From FEN-1088 sp031407985 (GTDB taxonomy: Bacteria; Myxococcota_A; Polyangia; Fen-1088): a stretch of 55,350 nucleotides of DNA. The stretch covers positions 1 through 55,350 of the forward strand of contig JANOJB010000330.1 of the NCBI GenBank assembly GCA_031407985.1, written 5' to 3'. Below the pieces are notes generated by a model. The model worked only from the letters and a program-made list of their open reading frames with translations, searched no databases and had not been told where the DNA came from. Shown here piece after piece: positions 1 to 7,687 of this stretch. Both the position numbers and the translations under genes were made by a program. How positions within the stretch are numbered: the stretch's first letter is position 1; every line of letters starts with the position of its first letter.

Positions 1-1706
1 CCGACATCCTGTATTTCAAGTTGGGTCGTATGGCCGACGCGGGGAACGAGTACATGGCCGTCGGCAAGAGCAAGCCGTTGGGCAAGTATCACAAGGACGC
101 CCTGCTACAGGCCATGACCGCGTTCGAGAAGCTGCGCAAACCAGCGGGAGGCAAGCGCGAGATCACGGAATCCGACCGCAAGTTCGCCGACGCGGCCGAC
201 ATCTATGCGACGTTGTTCCCCAAGGACAAGGAAATCGTCACGGTCATCTTCAAGAACGGCCAGTTCTTCTTCGACTACGGTGACTATGACGAGGCGGTCA
301 AGCGTTTTGGTCTGATCGTCGAGGGACACCCAGACGATCCGAACGCAGGCGCCGCTGGCGATCGCATCTTGGATGCCTTGTCCAAAGCGAAGGACTACGA
401 AAACATCGAACACTGGGCGCGACGCCTGAAGAAGACCAAATCATTCGCGGCCAAGGCCGAACAGGAACGGCTGGACCGCATGATCGTCGTGTCCGTGATG
501 AAGTCGGGCGAGAAATACGTCGCGCAAGGCAAGTTCGCCAAGGCGGCGGAATTCTTCATGCGCGTTCCGCGCGAATACCCGAAAGATCCCAAGGCGGCGC
601 AGGCTCTGCACAACGCGGCCACGATTTTCGAGCGCGGCAAGAGGCCCGAGGAGGCAGTGGCGGCCTACAAAGAACTCGCGGAAAAATATCCCCAGGCACC
701 CGAAGCCCCGGATGCGTTGTTCACGGCGGCGCATATCGAGGAAAGCATCGCGTCCTACGATCGCGCGGTGATCCTGTACGAACAGGTGGTGGTGCGATTT
801 CCGCAGTCGAAACACGCGGCTGAATCCCTGCGGAACGCGGGCATCTTGCGCCAGACGTTGGGGGAGAACGAAAAGGCCATCAAACACTTCGGTGACTACG
901 CGCGCCGGTACAAGGATCGCGGTGATGCCAAAGACCTGGCGTTCCAGGTCGCTGTTGTCCGCGAGCGCCAACAGGACTGGAAAAGCGCCGCGCAGAGTTT
1001 CGATGAATACGTCCGTGCCCACCCCGGGGACAGTCGCACCGTCGAAGCGCTGACACGCGCCGGCGATGCCCACCTGAAGGGCGGGAACGACGGGAGGGCC
1101 AAAGAGACCCTGACGCGGGCTCTCGCATCGGCCGGCGGCCATGGAAAGAAGGGCGGGGGCGGGGCCTCCGAAACGCGTTACTGGGCGGCCCAGGCCCGGT
1201 ACCTGCAGGGTGAGTTGGTCTTCCGCGACTACGAGAAGCTCAAGATCGCCGGCAGACCGAAACAGCTCGCAAAGGTCCTTGATGAAAAGGCCAAGCTGCT
1301 TGAGCAGTGCAAACAAATCTACCTGGATGTGGTCACCTATCAGTCACCCGAGTGGGCAACGGCAGCGCTGTTGCGCATCGGACAGGGGTACGAAGCCTTC
1401 GCGAAATCCATGCGCAGCGCCCCGGTTCCGAAGGATCTGAACGCCGACGAAAAACAGGTCTATCGCGACGAACTGGAAAAGTTGACGGTGGTCATCGAGG
1501 ACAAGGCGATCGACGCGTACAAGTCGGGCTACGGCAAGGCGCTGGACATCGGGGTCTACAACAAACACACGCAGCAGATTCGCCAGGCACTGACCCGACT
1601 GGACGAAGGGAACTATCCCAAGGAACTGGAAATCCGCGACGGCCTCCGCGCTGGTGAACCGCCCTTGCGCATCGGAAAAATGGAAGAGGTGCGGCGTGAC
1701 CGGTAG
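1..1706 (+). CDS. TPR-repeat protein of a Glt/Agl-type cluster, 5' partial
   Basis: The reading frame is open from base 3, so the start lies upstream of the window; the first internal ATG is at 21. The visible part (about 567 codons) is a chain of helix-turn-helix TPR units with recurring features such as YPKDPKAAQALHNAA and YPQAPEAPDALFTAA. They are rich in Lys and Glu and typical of periplasmic TPR scaffolds. No enzyme motif is visible. The order that follows (TPR lipoprotein, small protein, FHA/TonB-like transducer) matches the adventurous-gliding Glt cluster of Myxococcus, where large TPR proteins (AgmU/GltD type) act in the periplasm. The equivalence to GltD is inference from order and repeat type. 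The 3' end overlaps the next gene by 11 bp, which suggests translational coupling. Confidence 0.85.
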   Translation, partial: DILYFKLGRMADAGNEYMAVGKSKPLGKYHKDALLQAMTAFEKLRKPAGGKREITESDRKFADAADIYATLFPKDKEIVTVIFKNGQFFFDYGDYDEAVKRFGLIVEGHPDDPNAGAAGDRILDALSKAKDYENIEHWARRLKKTKSFAAKAEQERLDRMIVVSVMKSGEKYVAQGKFAKAAEFFMRVPREYPKDPKAAQALHNAATIFERGKRPEEAVAAYKELAEKYPQAPEAPDALFTAAHIEESIASYDRAVILYEQVVVRFPQSKHAAESLRNAGILRQTLGENEKAIKHFGDYARRYKDRGDAKDLAFQVAVVRERQQDWKSAAQSFDEYVRAHPGDSRTVEALTRAGDAHLKGGNDGRAKETLTRALASAGGHGKKGGGGASETRYWAAQARYLQGELVFRDYEKLKIAGRPKQLAKVLDEKAKLLEQCKQIYLDVVTYQSPEWATAALLRIGQGYEAFAKSMRSAPVPKDLNADEKQVYRDELEKLTVVIEDKAIDAYKSGYGKALDIGVYNKHTQQIRQALTRLDEGNYPKELEIRDGLRAGEPPLRIGKMEEVRRDR

Positions 1707-2889
1707 CGGACATGCGCGCGCGATCTGGTCGTTGGTGCTGGCGGCCGCGATCGGCTGCGGTCACCGCGCGCCAAAACCCGACGCGACACCCAAGCCCATC
1801 GTCGCGGCGGTACTGCCGCAGGTGCCGGTCGAAGCCAAAAGTGAGTTCGAGGGTGCGTTGCGCCTGCTGAAACTGGGCAAGAAGCACCATTCCGAGGCGC
1901 GCGCGCGTCTACTGAAAGCGACCCAACTCGACGGAAGGTTCTTCGAGGCGTGGCACAACCTGGGTTGGCTGGACGCCAGCCGGGGCAACTTCGCCCGCGC
2001 GGCGGCCGCGTTCCGGCGCGCGCTCGACATTCAGCCGGCCTCGCGCGAGACCGCGCTGGCGCTTGGCGAGACCTGGCGACGCGCGGGCTACTCGAAGAAG
2101 GCGGCGCAGCTTTATGGCGAGCGCCTAGCTGCCGAACCCGGAGACATGGAGTTGCGCAACCGGTACATCCAGGTGTTGCGCGATGGCGGCGATCTCGAAG
2201 GGGCGATGACCCAGACCAAGATCGCGCTCGGCCAGGCAGGAGAAAATGTCGCGCAAACGGTATTGGCGTACAACTCGCTGGGACTCATCTACTATAAAAT
2301 GGAGAAGTTCGAACTTGCCGAGACGGCGCTGCGCAAGGCGCTGGCCCTCGACGATCACAGCCCCTTCGTCTGGAACAACCTGGGTCTTGTCGCGTTTGCG
2401 CGCGGGCGGGATCAAGAGGCCTTCGTGAACTTCCAAAAGGCATCCGAGATCGACCCCAAATACGTCGAGGCCCGCCTGAACAAGGCGATCATCTTCATGG
2501 ATTGTGGCGACTACAAACACGCCCGCTCTGAACTGCAACGCGCGGTGGACGCCAGCCCCAACGACGCCAGCGCGTTGGTCGCCCTGGGTGTGGCCGCACG
2601 CGGTGATGGCAAATGGGACGAATCCCGCCGGGCCTACGAAAAGGCCCTGGAACTAGAACCGGAACACGCACCCGCGCTGTACGACCTGGGCATCCTGTAC
2701 ATGGAGTTCGACAAGGATCCCGTCAAAGCAACGGATGCCTTTGCCCAGTTCATCGAGATCGCCGACGAAGACGATCCCCGCCGAAAGGACGCGAACCAGC
2801 GCCTGAAGGAACTGGGGGCCAGCAAGCCAAAACCGGCAGATCGCAAGCCAGACAAGGCAGCCAAGGCAGAACGGGGAGACAAGAAGTAA
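1696..2889 (+). CDS. gltE: TPR-repeat lipoprotein, GltE/AglT-like
   Basis: A 397-aa lipoprotein. The GTG at 1696 was chosen because a GAAGAGGT ribosome-binding site precedes it and translation gives a short signal peptide ending in a lipobox (AAIGC, Cys at about residue 19). An ATG in the same frame at 1654 would bury the signal sequence. The mature part has consecutive canonical TPRs, for example AWHNLGWLDASRGNFARAA and VWNNLGLVAFARGRDQEA, and a Lys/Ala/Asp-rich tail. In Myxococcus a TPR lipoprotein of this kind (AglT/GltE) is part of the outer-membrane side of the gliding machinery. The assignment rests on the lipobox, the TPRs and the next two genes, so the symbol is tentative. The stop overlaps the next ATG (TAATG). 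Confidence 0.8.
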   Translation: MTGSGHARAIWSLVLAAAIGCGHRAPKPDATPKPIVAAVLPQVPVEAKSEFEGALRLLKLGKKHHSEARARLLKATQLDGRFFEAWHNLGWLDASRGNFARAAAAFRRALDIQPASRETALALGETWRRAGYSKKAAQLYGERLAAEPGDMELRNRYIQVLRDGGDLEGAMTQTKIALGQAGENVAQTVLAYNSLGLIYYKMEKFELAETALRKALALDDHSPFVWNNLGLVAFARGRDQEAFVNFQKASEIDPKYVEARLNKAIIFMDCGDYKHARSELQRAVDASPNDASALVALGVAARGDGKWDESRRAYEKALELEPEHAPALYDLGILYMEFDKDPVKATDAFAQFIEIADEDDPRRKDANQRLKELGASKPKPADRKPDKAAKAERGDKK

Positions 2890-3347
2890 TGCTGTCCTCG
2901 GGGGCGGTCTTGACGTTGGCGTTGGCCCTGCTTGCGGCGCAGGGACCACGAAGCGGGACCGCCACCAAGCGAAAAAAGGCCGCGCCCGCTCCGCCCGCGG
3001 CAACGGTCGAAAAGCGCGTCGGGCCACCGGCCCGGACCGAGGGTGGACAAGCCGGACAGTTGGGCCCGACCGGACAGGCACACAAGCGGGGCGAATCCGG
3101 TCCAGCAGGCGCCACCAACGGCGAAACTGGTGAATCCAGATCATCGGGCACCGAAGGACAGACCACGACCAAAGCGGCGAAAACCAAGGTCTACACATTC
3201 GGCGCGATGGACGTCGAGGGCAAGCTGAAGACGCCCCAACTGCTTTACTTCCTGAACCGGGTCAAACTGGAACTGGAGATGTCTGCTCCCGATCACCGAT
3301 CGTTTATGAAGGAGTTGGCGAAAACCGCCGATGATCCGAATCTGTAG
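2889..3347 (+). CDS. Small secreted protein with low-complexity Gly/Pro/Thr region and conserved C-terminus (Glt cluster)
   Basis: A 152-aa protein starting at the ATG that overlaps the previous stop. Residues 1-17 are a hydrophobic signal-like segment (MLSSGAVLTLALALLAAQ). About residues 20-100 are compositionally biased, rich in Gly, Pro, Thr, Ser and charged residues with collagen-like GPxG spacing. The last 50 residues look like a compact conserved domain (YTFGAMDVEGKLKTPQ at the start, RSFMKELAKTADDPNL at the end). Its place between a GltE-like lipoprotein and a GltG-like transducer suggests a periplasmic Glt component, perhaps the GltC position, but I do not recognise the family with certainty. 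It could also be a lineage-specific linker protein. Confidence 0.7.
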   Translation: MLSSGAVLTLALALLAAQGPRSGTATKRKKAAPAPPAATVEKRVGPPARTEGGQAGQLGPTGQAHKRGESGPAGATNGETGESRSSGTEGQTTTKAAKTKVYTFGAMDVEGKLKTPQLLYFLNRVKLELEMSAPDHRSFMKELAKTADDPNL

Positions 3348-3353
3348 GCTGTT

Positions 3354-4718
3354 ATGACACCCACGTCGATGTTGCAAATTGCACTGGTTTGGCAGGGAAA
3401 GATCCTTGCTTACCGCCTGTGCGGTCCCCGGCAGACGATCACAATCGGGCCGTCGTCGCGCGCAACAGTGGTCACGCCGCCAATCCCGGGTGGAGGCGAC
3501 CGTTTTGCTTTGTTGGTCCCGGCGAAACCGTCCGGACGATATCGCCTGCGACTGACCTCCGCGTTCAGCGGCGATCTGAAGATCAAAGGCGAGAATCGGA
3601 CCGTCGCCGAGATACTGGCTTCGGGGACGCCGTCGCCGAAGGACGCGGCCATTCGTGAGGTCGAACTTCATCCCGGCGACAAGGCACGCCTGGCGCTGGA
3701 TGAGGCCAATGGGCTTCGACTTGAGATCCGATACGTTGAGCCGCCGCCGCTGATTGCACGGCCAACGATTTCCAAGACCGAACCGCTGTTCGCGGCGACC
3801 GCGACGCTGACATCGATGATCATGGCGATCTTCGTGGCTGCCGTCCTGGTGTTCGCGCCGGATGACGAACTCCCGAAGTTGGCCCTGACCAAGGAACGCC
3901 TGGCGAAGATTCTACCGCCCGACCCGCCACCGCCGCCCGCCCCGTCCAGCAAGACGAAAGCCGAGGAGAAGAAGAAGGAAGAGTCCGGGCAGATGAAGAA
4001 GGCGAAGGATGAAAAGGGCAAGCTGGGCAAGCAGGACGCGCCGGTCAAGGACACCATCATTCCCAAGGGCGAGAAAGACATCCTGCGCGACAAGGTCTCG
4101 AAGGTCGGCCTACTGGGTTTGATTGGTAAGGAACGACCGCAGGGATCCGGGTTGGCGAAGTTGTTCGCGGAGGAACGCGACGTCGAGCAGGCGATCGCCG
4201 GCATGCAGGGAGCGCAGGTGGTGGCGGGGCGAGGCTCGGGAGGGCTATCGACAACAGGTGTGGGCGTGGGCGGCGGCGGGACGGGCCTGGGACGCCTGTA
4301 CGGCGCGGGCGATGTCGACACCGGGGGCCGCGCCAGCCGAGGACGCGGACGTGGACCGACGCTGTCGAACCGCAAGGAGCACGAGGTCAAGCTGGACATC
4401 GCCGCGGGAAACGTCGACGAGGGTGGCGGTCTAACGAAGGAACAGGTCGCGCGCGTGGTTCGGGCGCACCAGAACGCGATCAAGTTCTGCTACGAGAAAG
4501 AACTGCAACGAAAACCAACGCTGGGCGGAAAAATCGAGGTCTACTGGGTGATCATTCCCGATGGGTCGGTCGAAAAATCCAAGATTGCGGTCACAACAAT
4601 GGAGGACGGAGCGGTCGAGGGTTGCATCGCCCGGCAGGTCAAACAGTGGGTGTTCCCCAAGTCCGACGGCCGAACGGTGGTGCAAAGTTATCCGTTCTTG
4701 TTCAAAGGAGGGGTGTGA
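3354..4718 (+). CDS. gltG: FHA-like / TonB-like energy transducer with AgmX/PglI-type C-terminal domain (GltG-like)
   Basis: A 454-aa bitopic inner-membrane protein. Residues 1-135 form a beta-rich, FHA-like cytoplasmic domain. Residues 141-168 hold the single transmembrane helix (MIMAIFVAAVLVFA). A Pro-rich and then Lys/Glu-rich periplasmic spacer follows (residues 180-240), with a Gly-rich stretch around 285-330. The C-terminal 95 residues are the AgmX/PglI-type TonB-like domain, with VVRAHQNAIKFCYEKELQR, then LGGKIEVYWVIIPDGSV, then a Cys in EGCIARQVKQWVFP. In Myxococcus, GltG has this FHA-TM-TonB-like layout and links the cytoplasmic motor to the outer membrane. The 6-bp gap upstream and 1-bp overlap downstream place it inside the operon. 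The symbol is by architecture and synteny. Confidence 0.82.
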   Translation: MTPTSMLQIALVWQGKILAYRLCGPRQTITIGPSSRATVVTPPIPGGGDRFALLVPAKPSGRYRLRLTSAFSGDLKIKGENRTVAEILASGTPSPKDAAIREVELHPGDKARLALDEANGLRLEIRYVEPPPLIARPTISKTEPLFAATATLTSMIMAIFVAAVLVFAPDDELPKLALTKERLAKILPPDPPPPPAPSSKTKAEEKKKEESGQMKKAKDEKGKLGKQDAPVKDTIIPKGEKDILRDKVSKVGLLGLIGKERPQGSGLAKLFAEERDVEQAIAGMQGAQVVAGRGSGGLSTTGVGVGGGGTGLGRLYGAGDVDTGGRASRGRGRGPTLSNRKEHEVKLDIAAGNVDEGGGLTKEQVARVVRAHQNAIKFCYEKELQRKPTLGGKIEVYWVIIPDGSVEKSKIAVTTMEDGAVEGCIARQVKQWVFPKSDGRTVVQSYPFLFKGGV

Positions 4719-5512
4719 TGGAGACCAACCACAAGACACCGTGGCGGGGGAAGATGGCGTCTCGGGTTCTGGTCCCCTGCTGCTTGGCGACGGTCGCTTG
4801 GGGAGCGCAAGCATGCAACGCGAACAACCCGGTGTACTTTCCCGGCCCGATAGTTCTGGAAGTGGACGGGAGCGGGATGACCGCGGCCATCGCGACGGTC
4901 CCCTTGCGCTTTCGTGAAGAGGTTGAATCCGAACAAACCCAGCGCCGCGCGCTGAGCGACCAACTGGGCTACGAGGTACCTCGCCTCCGCGAGGACCGCA
5001 TCCATGTCGAGGTCCGCTATACGATCACGAACCTGAGCGCCGAAGAGGGGATCTTTTCCCTGTTCGTCGACGGCGCCACCGAGTTCACGCGATTCGACTA
5101 CGCGGCCGTTGCTGGGGCGTTCGATGCCGCCAACGCGGATCCGCCGCCGGTGGGCCTGATTCCCGTGCCGAATGCACCAATCTTGGCCCCGGGCCAGGTG
5201 TACCAGGGCGTGGTCCGCGAGGATGACTTTCATGAGGGCTCGCTGGATCTGGACGCCATGGGGCGTTGGATGGGAAACTTTGTCGCGGTGTTGATCAACC
5301 GATCGGAGGTGAACCCCATTGGCTTGGAAATGGCGCCCGCGAATCTGATTCGTCCGGCGCTGTGGGAGATCACTCCACGCTTCAACGCCAATCGACCTAT
5401 GCGATGCGAGTTTCTGGTGCGCGTCCGCGACGACAACCAGCGACTGTGGGAAGATGGCGACGATGAGTTCACTCCGGCTCCTGATACGTTCATGCCGGTC
5501 ATCATGCCCTGA
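4718..5512 (+). CDS. Putative lipoprotein, Glt-operon associated
   Basis: A 264-aa predicted lipoprotein. The ATG at 4718 overlaps the previous TGA and is preceded by a strong AAAGGAGGGG site. A hydrophobic segment ends in WGAQAC, giving a lipidated Cys near residue 33. The mature protein looks beta-rich, with phrases such as VEVRYTITNLSAEEGIF and LFVDGATEFTRFDYAA that suggest an immunoglobulin-like or C2-like sandwich. I recognise no family. Its position immediately behind the GltG-like transducer and before a beta-barrel suggests an outer-membrane-anchored partner of the complex; that is inference from context only. Confidence 0.75.
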   Translation: METNHKTPWRGKMASRVLVPCCLATVAWGAQACNANNPVYFPGPIVLEVDGSGMTAAIATVPLRFREEVESEQTQRRALSDQLGYEVPRLREDRIHVEVRYTITNLSAEEGIFSLFVDGATEFTRFDYAAVAGAFDAANADPPPVGLIPVPNAPILAPGQVYQGVVREDDFHEGSLDLDAMGRWMGNFVAVLINRSEVNPIGLEMAPANLIRPALWEITPRFNANRPMRCEFLVRVRDDNQRLWEDGDDEFTPAPDTFMPVIMP

Positions 5513-5528
5513 CCAGGTGATGGGCTGA

Positions 5529-6164
5529 TTGGATCCGGTTCTGAGACGTTCACGGCTTTTCCCCGTCGCTGTGACTTGGCTGGTGCTGGGTACCGCCCGC
5601 CTCACGTCGATTTCACCCGCCTCAGCCCAGGTGACGGACGCACCGAAGCCTGAGCTATTTCCCGACCCCACCAAGTTTGCCTATGGCTTGTACACGCAAG
5701 GAGAGCTGGGAGCGGTGACGGTTCTGGGACCTGCCGGTTCCGCCTTGCGTCCAGGGTGGGGCGTCGGATTGGCGGTGGGATATGATCTGACGCGCTGGTT
5801 GGCGGTCGAGGCGCGGGGCCTGGGATCAACTCACGTCACCCGGTTTCCCAACATGCCCCAGGACGGCGAGCTGTTGCAGCTGTACCAGCTTTCGGGGGCA
5901 ATGAAGCTGTCGTTTCGCTACCGGTATGTTGCATTGTCGGCCGACGGTGGGGCGGGTCTGCTGCGGACGTCGACCAACATACTGACCACCGTCAACCTGA
6001 ACGACAAGCGAACCTCACTGGCATTCGGCGGCGGTTTGACAGCCGAGTACCACACACTGTCGCGGCATTTTTCGTTCGGTGTTCGCGGAAGTTTTTTTCA
6101 ACTGCCCTCCGTCGGGCAAAGTCACGCATTGGTTACGACCGCGACGATGAGGTACGCGTTCTGA
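5529..6164 (+). CDS. Outer-membrane beta-barrel protein
   Basis: A 211-aa protein with a TTG start at 5529, chosen because AGGTGA lies 8 nt upstream and the next in-frame upstream ATG (5520) runs straight into a stop. A signal peptide ends at about residue 34 (ISPASA then QV). The mature chain has alternating hydrophobic beta strands separated by short turns and ends in an aromatic (TATMRYAF), the usual C-terminal signature of Bam-assembled barrels. The size fits an 8-stranded barrel. In Myxococcus the gliding complex includes small barrels (GltA/GltB/GltH type), and this gene sits where such a barrel would be expected, but sequence identity to them is not claimed. Confidence 0.78.
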   Translation: MDPVLRRSRLFPVAVTWLVLGTARLTSISPASAQVTDAPKPELFPDPTKFAYGLYTQGELGAVTVLGPAGSALRPGWGVGLAVGYDLTRWLAVEARGLGSTHVTRFPNMPQDGELLQLYQLSGAMKLSFRYRYVALSADGGAGLLRTSTNILTTVNLNDKRTSLAFGGGLTAEYHTLSRHFSFGVRGSFFQLPSVGQSHALVTTATMRYAF

Positions 6165-6676
6165 TGTCGACGCCGACGAACAAAGCGGCCAACGGCGACG
6201 ACACCAACGGCGCCATGTCGGTAGGACTTCCCATCTCCGTGCCCCTCCTTGTCGCGTTGATCCTCGGCGCGGCCGCGTGTTCCACCGTCGCTCTGGGCGA
6301 TCCGCCTGCCGACGTGAACGCGTGCCGGCCCAGTCAGATGATCTTCGCCGACGAGGTTTGGCCCCAGTTTCTGGCCAAGGACTACGGTGGGAAAACCTGC
6401 GGGGCCGCGACCTGCCACGATGCGGGCAGCGGCAATTCCCCCCTGTTGGCTGCCCCCACGTCCACGACGACCCCCGCCATTCCGTTCCCGGGCGGATCCG
6501 ACTGGGAGATGGTCTATCGCGCCGCGACCCAGAAGATGACGTGCACGAATGTGCGCGGGAGCGAACTGTTCACCCGGCCCGCCGGTCTGCGCCCCCATGG
6601 CGGCGGAGCCTTGATAGATCCGGTCAATGGTCCGGAGGGCCCGCTTCTCGACAGGTGGGTGGCCGCGTCGCCATGA
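6164..6676 (+). CDS. Lipoprotein with a CX4CH haem-attachment-like motif
   Basis: A 170-aa protein whose ATG overlaps the preceding TGA; GAGGT lies 10 nt upstream. An in-frame ATG at 6215 would leave only the hydrophobic segment. The transmembrane-like stretch ends in LGAAAC, so it is a likely lipoprotein despite a polar N-terminal extension of 17 residues. The mature region contains CGAATCH (about residues 79-85), a CX4CH spacing resembling expanded c-type haem motifs, followed by SGNSPLL. Further Cys are at CRP and MTCTN. The domain resembles the short c-type-like segments of the large lipoproteins encoded at 8933-11899. Whether haem is bound is unknown. Confidence 0.72.
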   Translation: MSTPTNKAANGDDTNGAMSVGLPISVPLLVALILGAAACSTVALGDPPADVNACRPSQMIFADEVWPQFLAKDYGGKTCGAATCHDAGSGNSPLLAAPTSTTTPAIPFPGGSDWEMVYRAATQKMTCTNVRGSELFTRPAGLRPHGGGALIDPVNGPEGPLLDRWVAASP

Positions 6677-7470
6677 AAAACCCGGTGCAACATCCTCTAC
6701 GATACGTGGCGCAGGCGGCGGTGATCGCGGCGGCCATTGCCGCTGTCGCGCCCGCGGCACGGGCCGAAGATGAAGCCCTGGCGCGCGTCATCGCCGAACA
6801 GGCGAACGTCCACACGGGGCCCGGCTTCTCTTACCGTGTGGTCTACGTGGCGACGCGCGACGAGGTCCTGCCCATCGTCGAGCGAGCGACACGAGCGCAC
6901 TGGTTTCGTGTCCGCCTGCCCGACGGCACCTCGGGCTGGGTGCTCGGCGATCAGGTCTTTCCCCTCGATCTCGACACAGCCGAGGCGCACCGGGGACCGT
7001 CGATCTGGAAACGCATAGCGGACACCATGTTCTCCCCGTCACCGCTGCTGGAAGGTCGCTTCGGCATGTCGTTTTCCGCCGGCGTACTTGGCGGCGATTC
7101 GGCTTTCATCTTCAGACCCGCGATTCTTTTCGAACCGCATATTTCCCTGGAAGGTTTCCTGGGAGAAACCGTCGGCAATCAACTGGATGTTATTTACTAC
7201 GGAGCAGGCCCGAACGTATTCGTGTTCCCGCGATCCCCCGTGACGCCTTTCCTATCAGCCGCGGCCGGCGGCGCGTCGGGCAGGCCCAAGGCGGATCAGT
7301 TCGCGATCTTCAAAACCAACTATTCGATGGTGAACGTCGGAGGCGGATTGCTGATTGCATTGAAGAAGCGCATCACGCTGCGCAGCGACGTCCGGCACTA
7401 TGTGGTTTTCGGGCCCAATCACACCCAACGAATCCAGGAGTACACCGGTGCGCTTGCGATTGTCTTTTAA
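6673..7470 (+). CDS. Secreted SH3b domain plus outer-membrane beta-barrel protein
   Basis: A 265-aa protein starting at ATG 6673, overlapping the previous stop by 4 bp. Residues 1-36 are a signal peptide ending APAARA. Residues 38-98 are a bacterial SH3 domain (VHTGPGFSYRVVYVATRD, WFRVRLPDGTSGWVLGDQVF). From about residue 118 the chain becomes a beta-barrel of the type common in myxobacteria (RFGMSFSAGVLGGDSAF, PHISLEGFLGE, YGAGPNVFVFP), ending in the aromatic-terminated strand TGALAIVF. The combination suggests a barrel with a periplasmic SH3 module that could touch peptidoglycan or partner lipoproteins. It belongs to the same ten-gene run as the Glt-like genes. Confidence 0.82.
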   Translation: MKNPVQHPLRYVAQAAVIAAAIAAVAPAARAEDEALARVIAEQANVHTGPGFSYRVVYVATRDEVLPIVERATRAHWFRVRLPDGTSGWVLGDQVFPLDLDTAEAHRGPSIWKRIADTMFSPSPLLEGRFGMSFSAGVLGGDSAFIFRPAILFEPHISLEGFLGETVGNQLDVIYYGAGPNVFVFPRSPVTPFLSAAAGGASGRPKADQFAIFKTNYSMVNVGGGLLIALKKRITLRSDVRHYVVFGPNHTQRIQEYTGALAIVF

Positions 7471-7687
7471 GATCTTTTGCGGGGTCGTTGTGGGCACGCT
7501 CTGCCTGGGAGCGGCCGGCTGCGGACACGTGGGCGTCAAGGCGCATCAGCGCGAGCTGCTGGCCGATAGGATCATGAAGCTGGACGGTGAATCCCAAGAA
7601 CGGGCGGCCGACGAACACGTGCTGGCCAATCGCGAAGGCGCCATTGGGGGCACCGGAACTTCCGGCGGAGGTTGCGGTTGCAACTGA
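7448..7687 (+). CDS. Small DUF4266 lipoprotein
   Basis: A 79-aa lipoprotein with a GTG start at 7448 inside the end of the previous gene (23-bp overlap). The signal peptide ends in CLGAAGC, so the Cys is lipidated. The mature peptide has the hallmarks of the DUF4266 family: HQRELLADRIM near the start and the terminal GGTGTSGGGCGCN. Members are short exported lipoproteins encoded directly before DUF3570 barrels, as here. The biochemical role is unknown. Starting further upstream would remove the signal peptide. The Cys-rich terminus could bind a metal or form a disulfide, but this is not shown. Confidence 0.82.
   Translation: MRLRLSFKIFCGVVVGTLCLGAAGCGHVGVKAHQRELLADRIMKLDGESQERAADEHVLANREGAIGGTGTSGGGCGCN

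Noticed and set aside
1654..1695. Earlier ATG start for the TPR lipoprotein
   Set aside because: It adds 14 residues ahead of the signal peptide and has no ribosome-binding site; the GTG at 1696 fits better.
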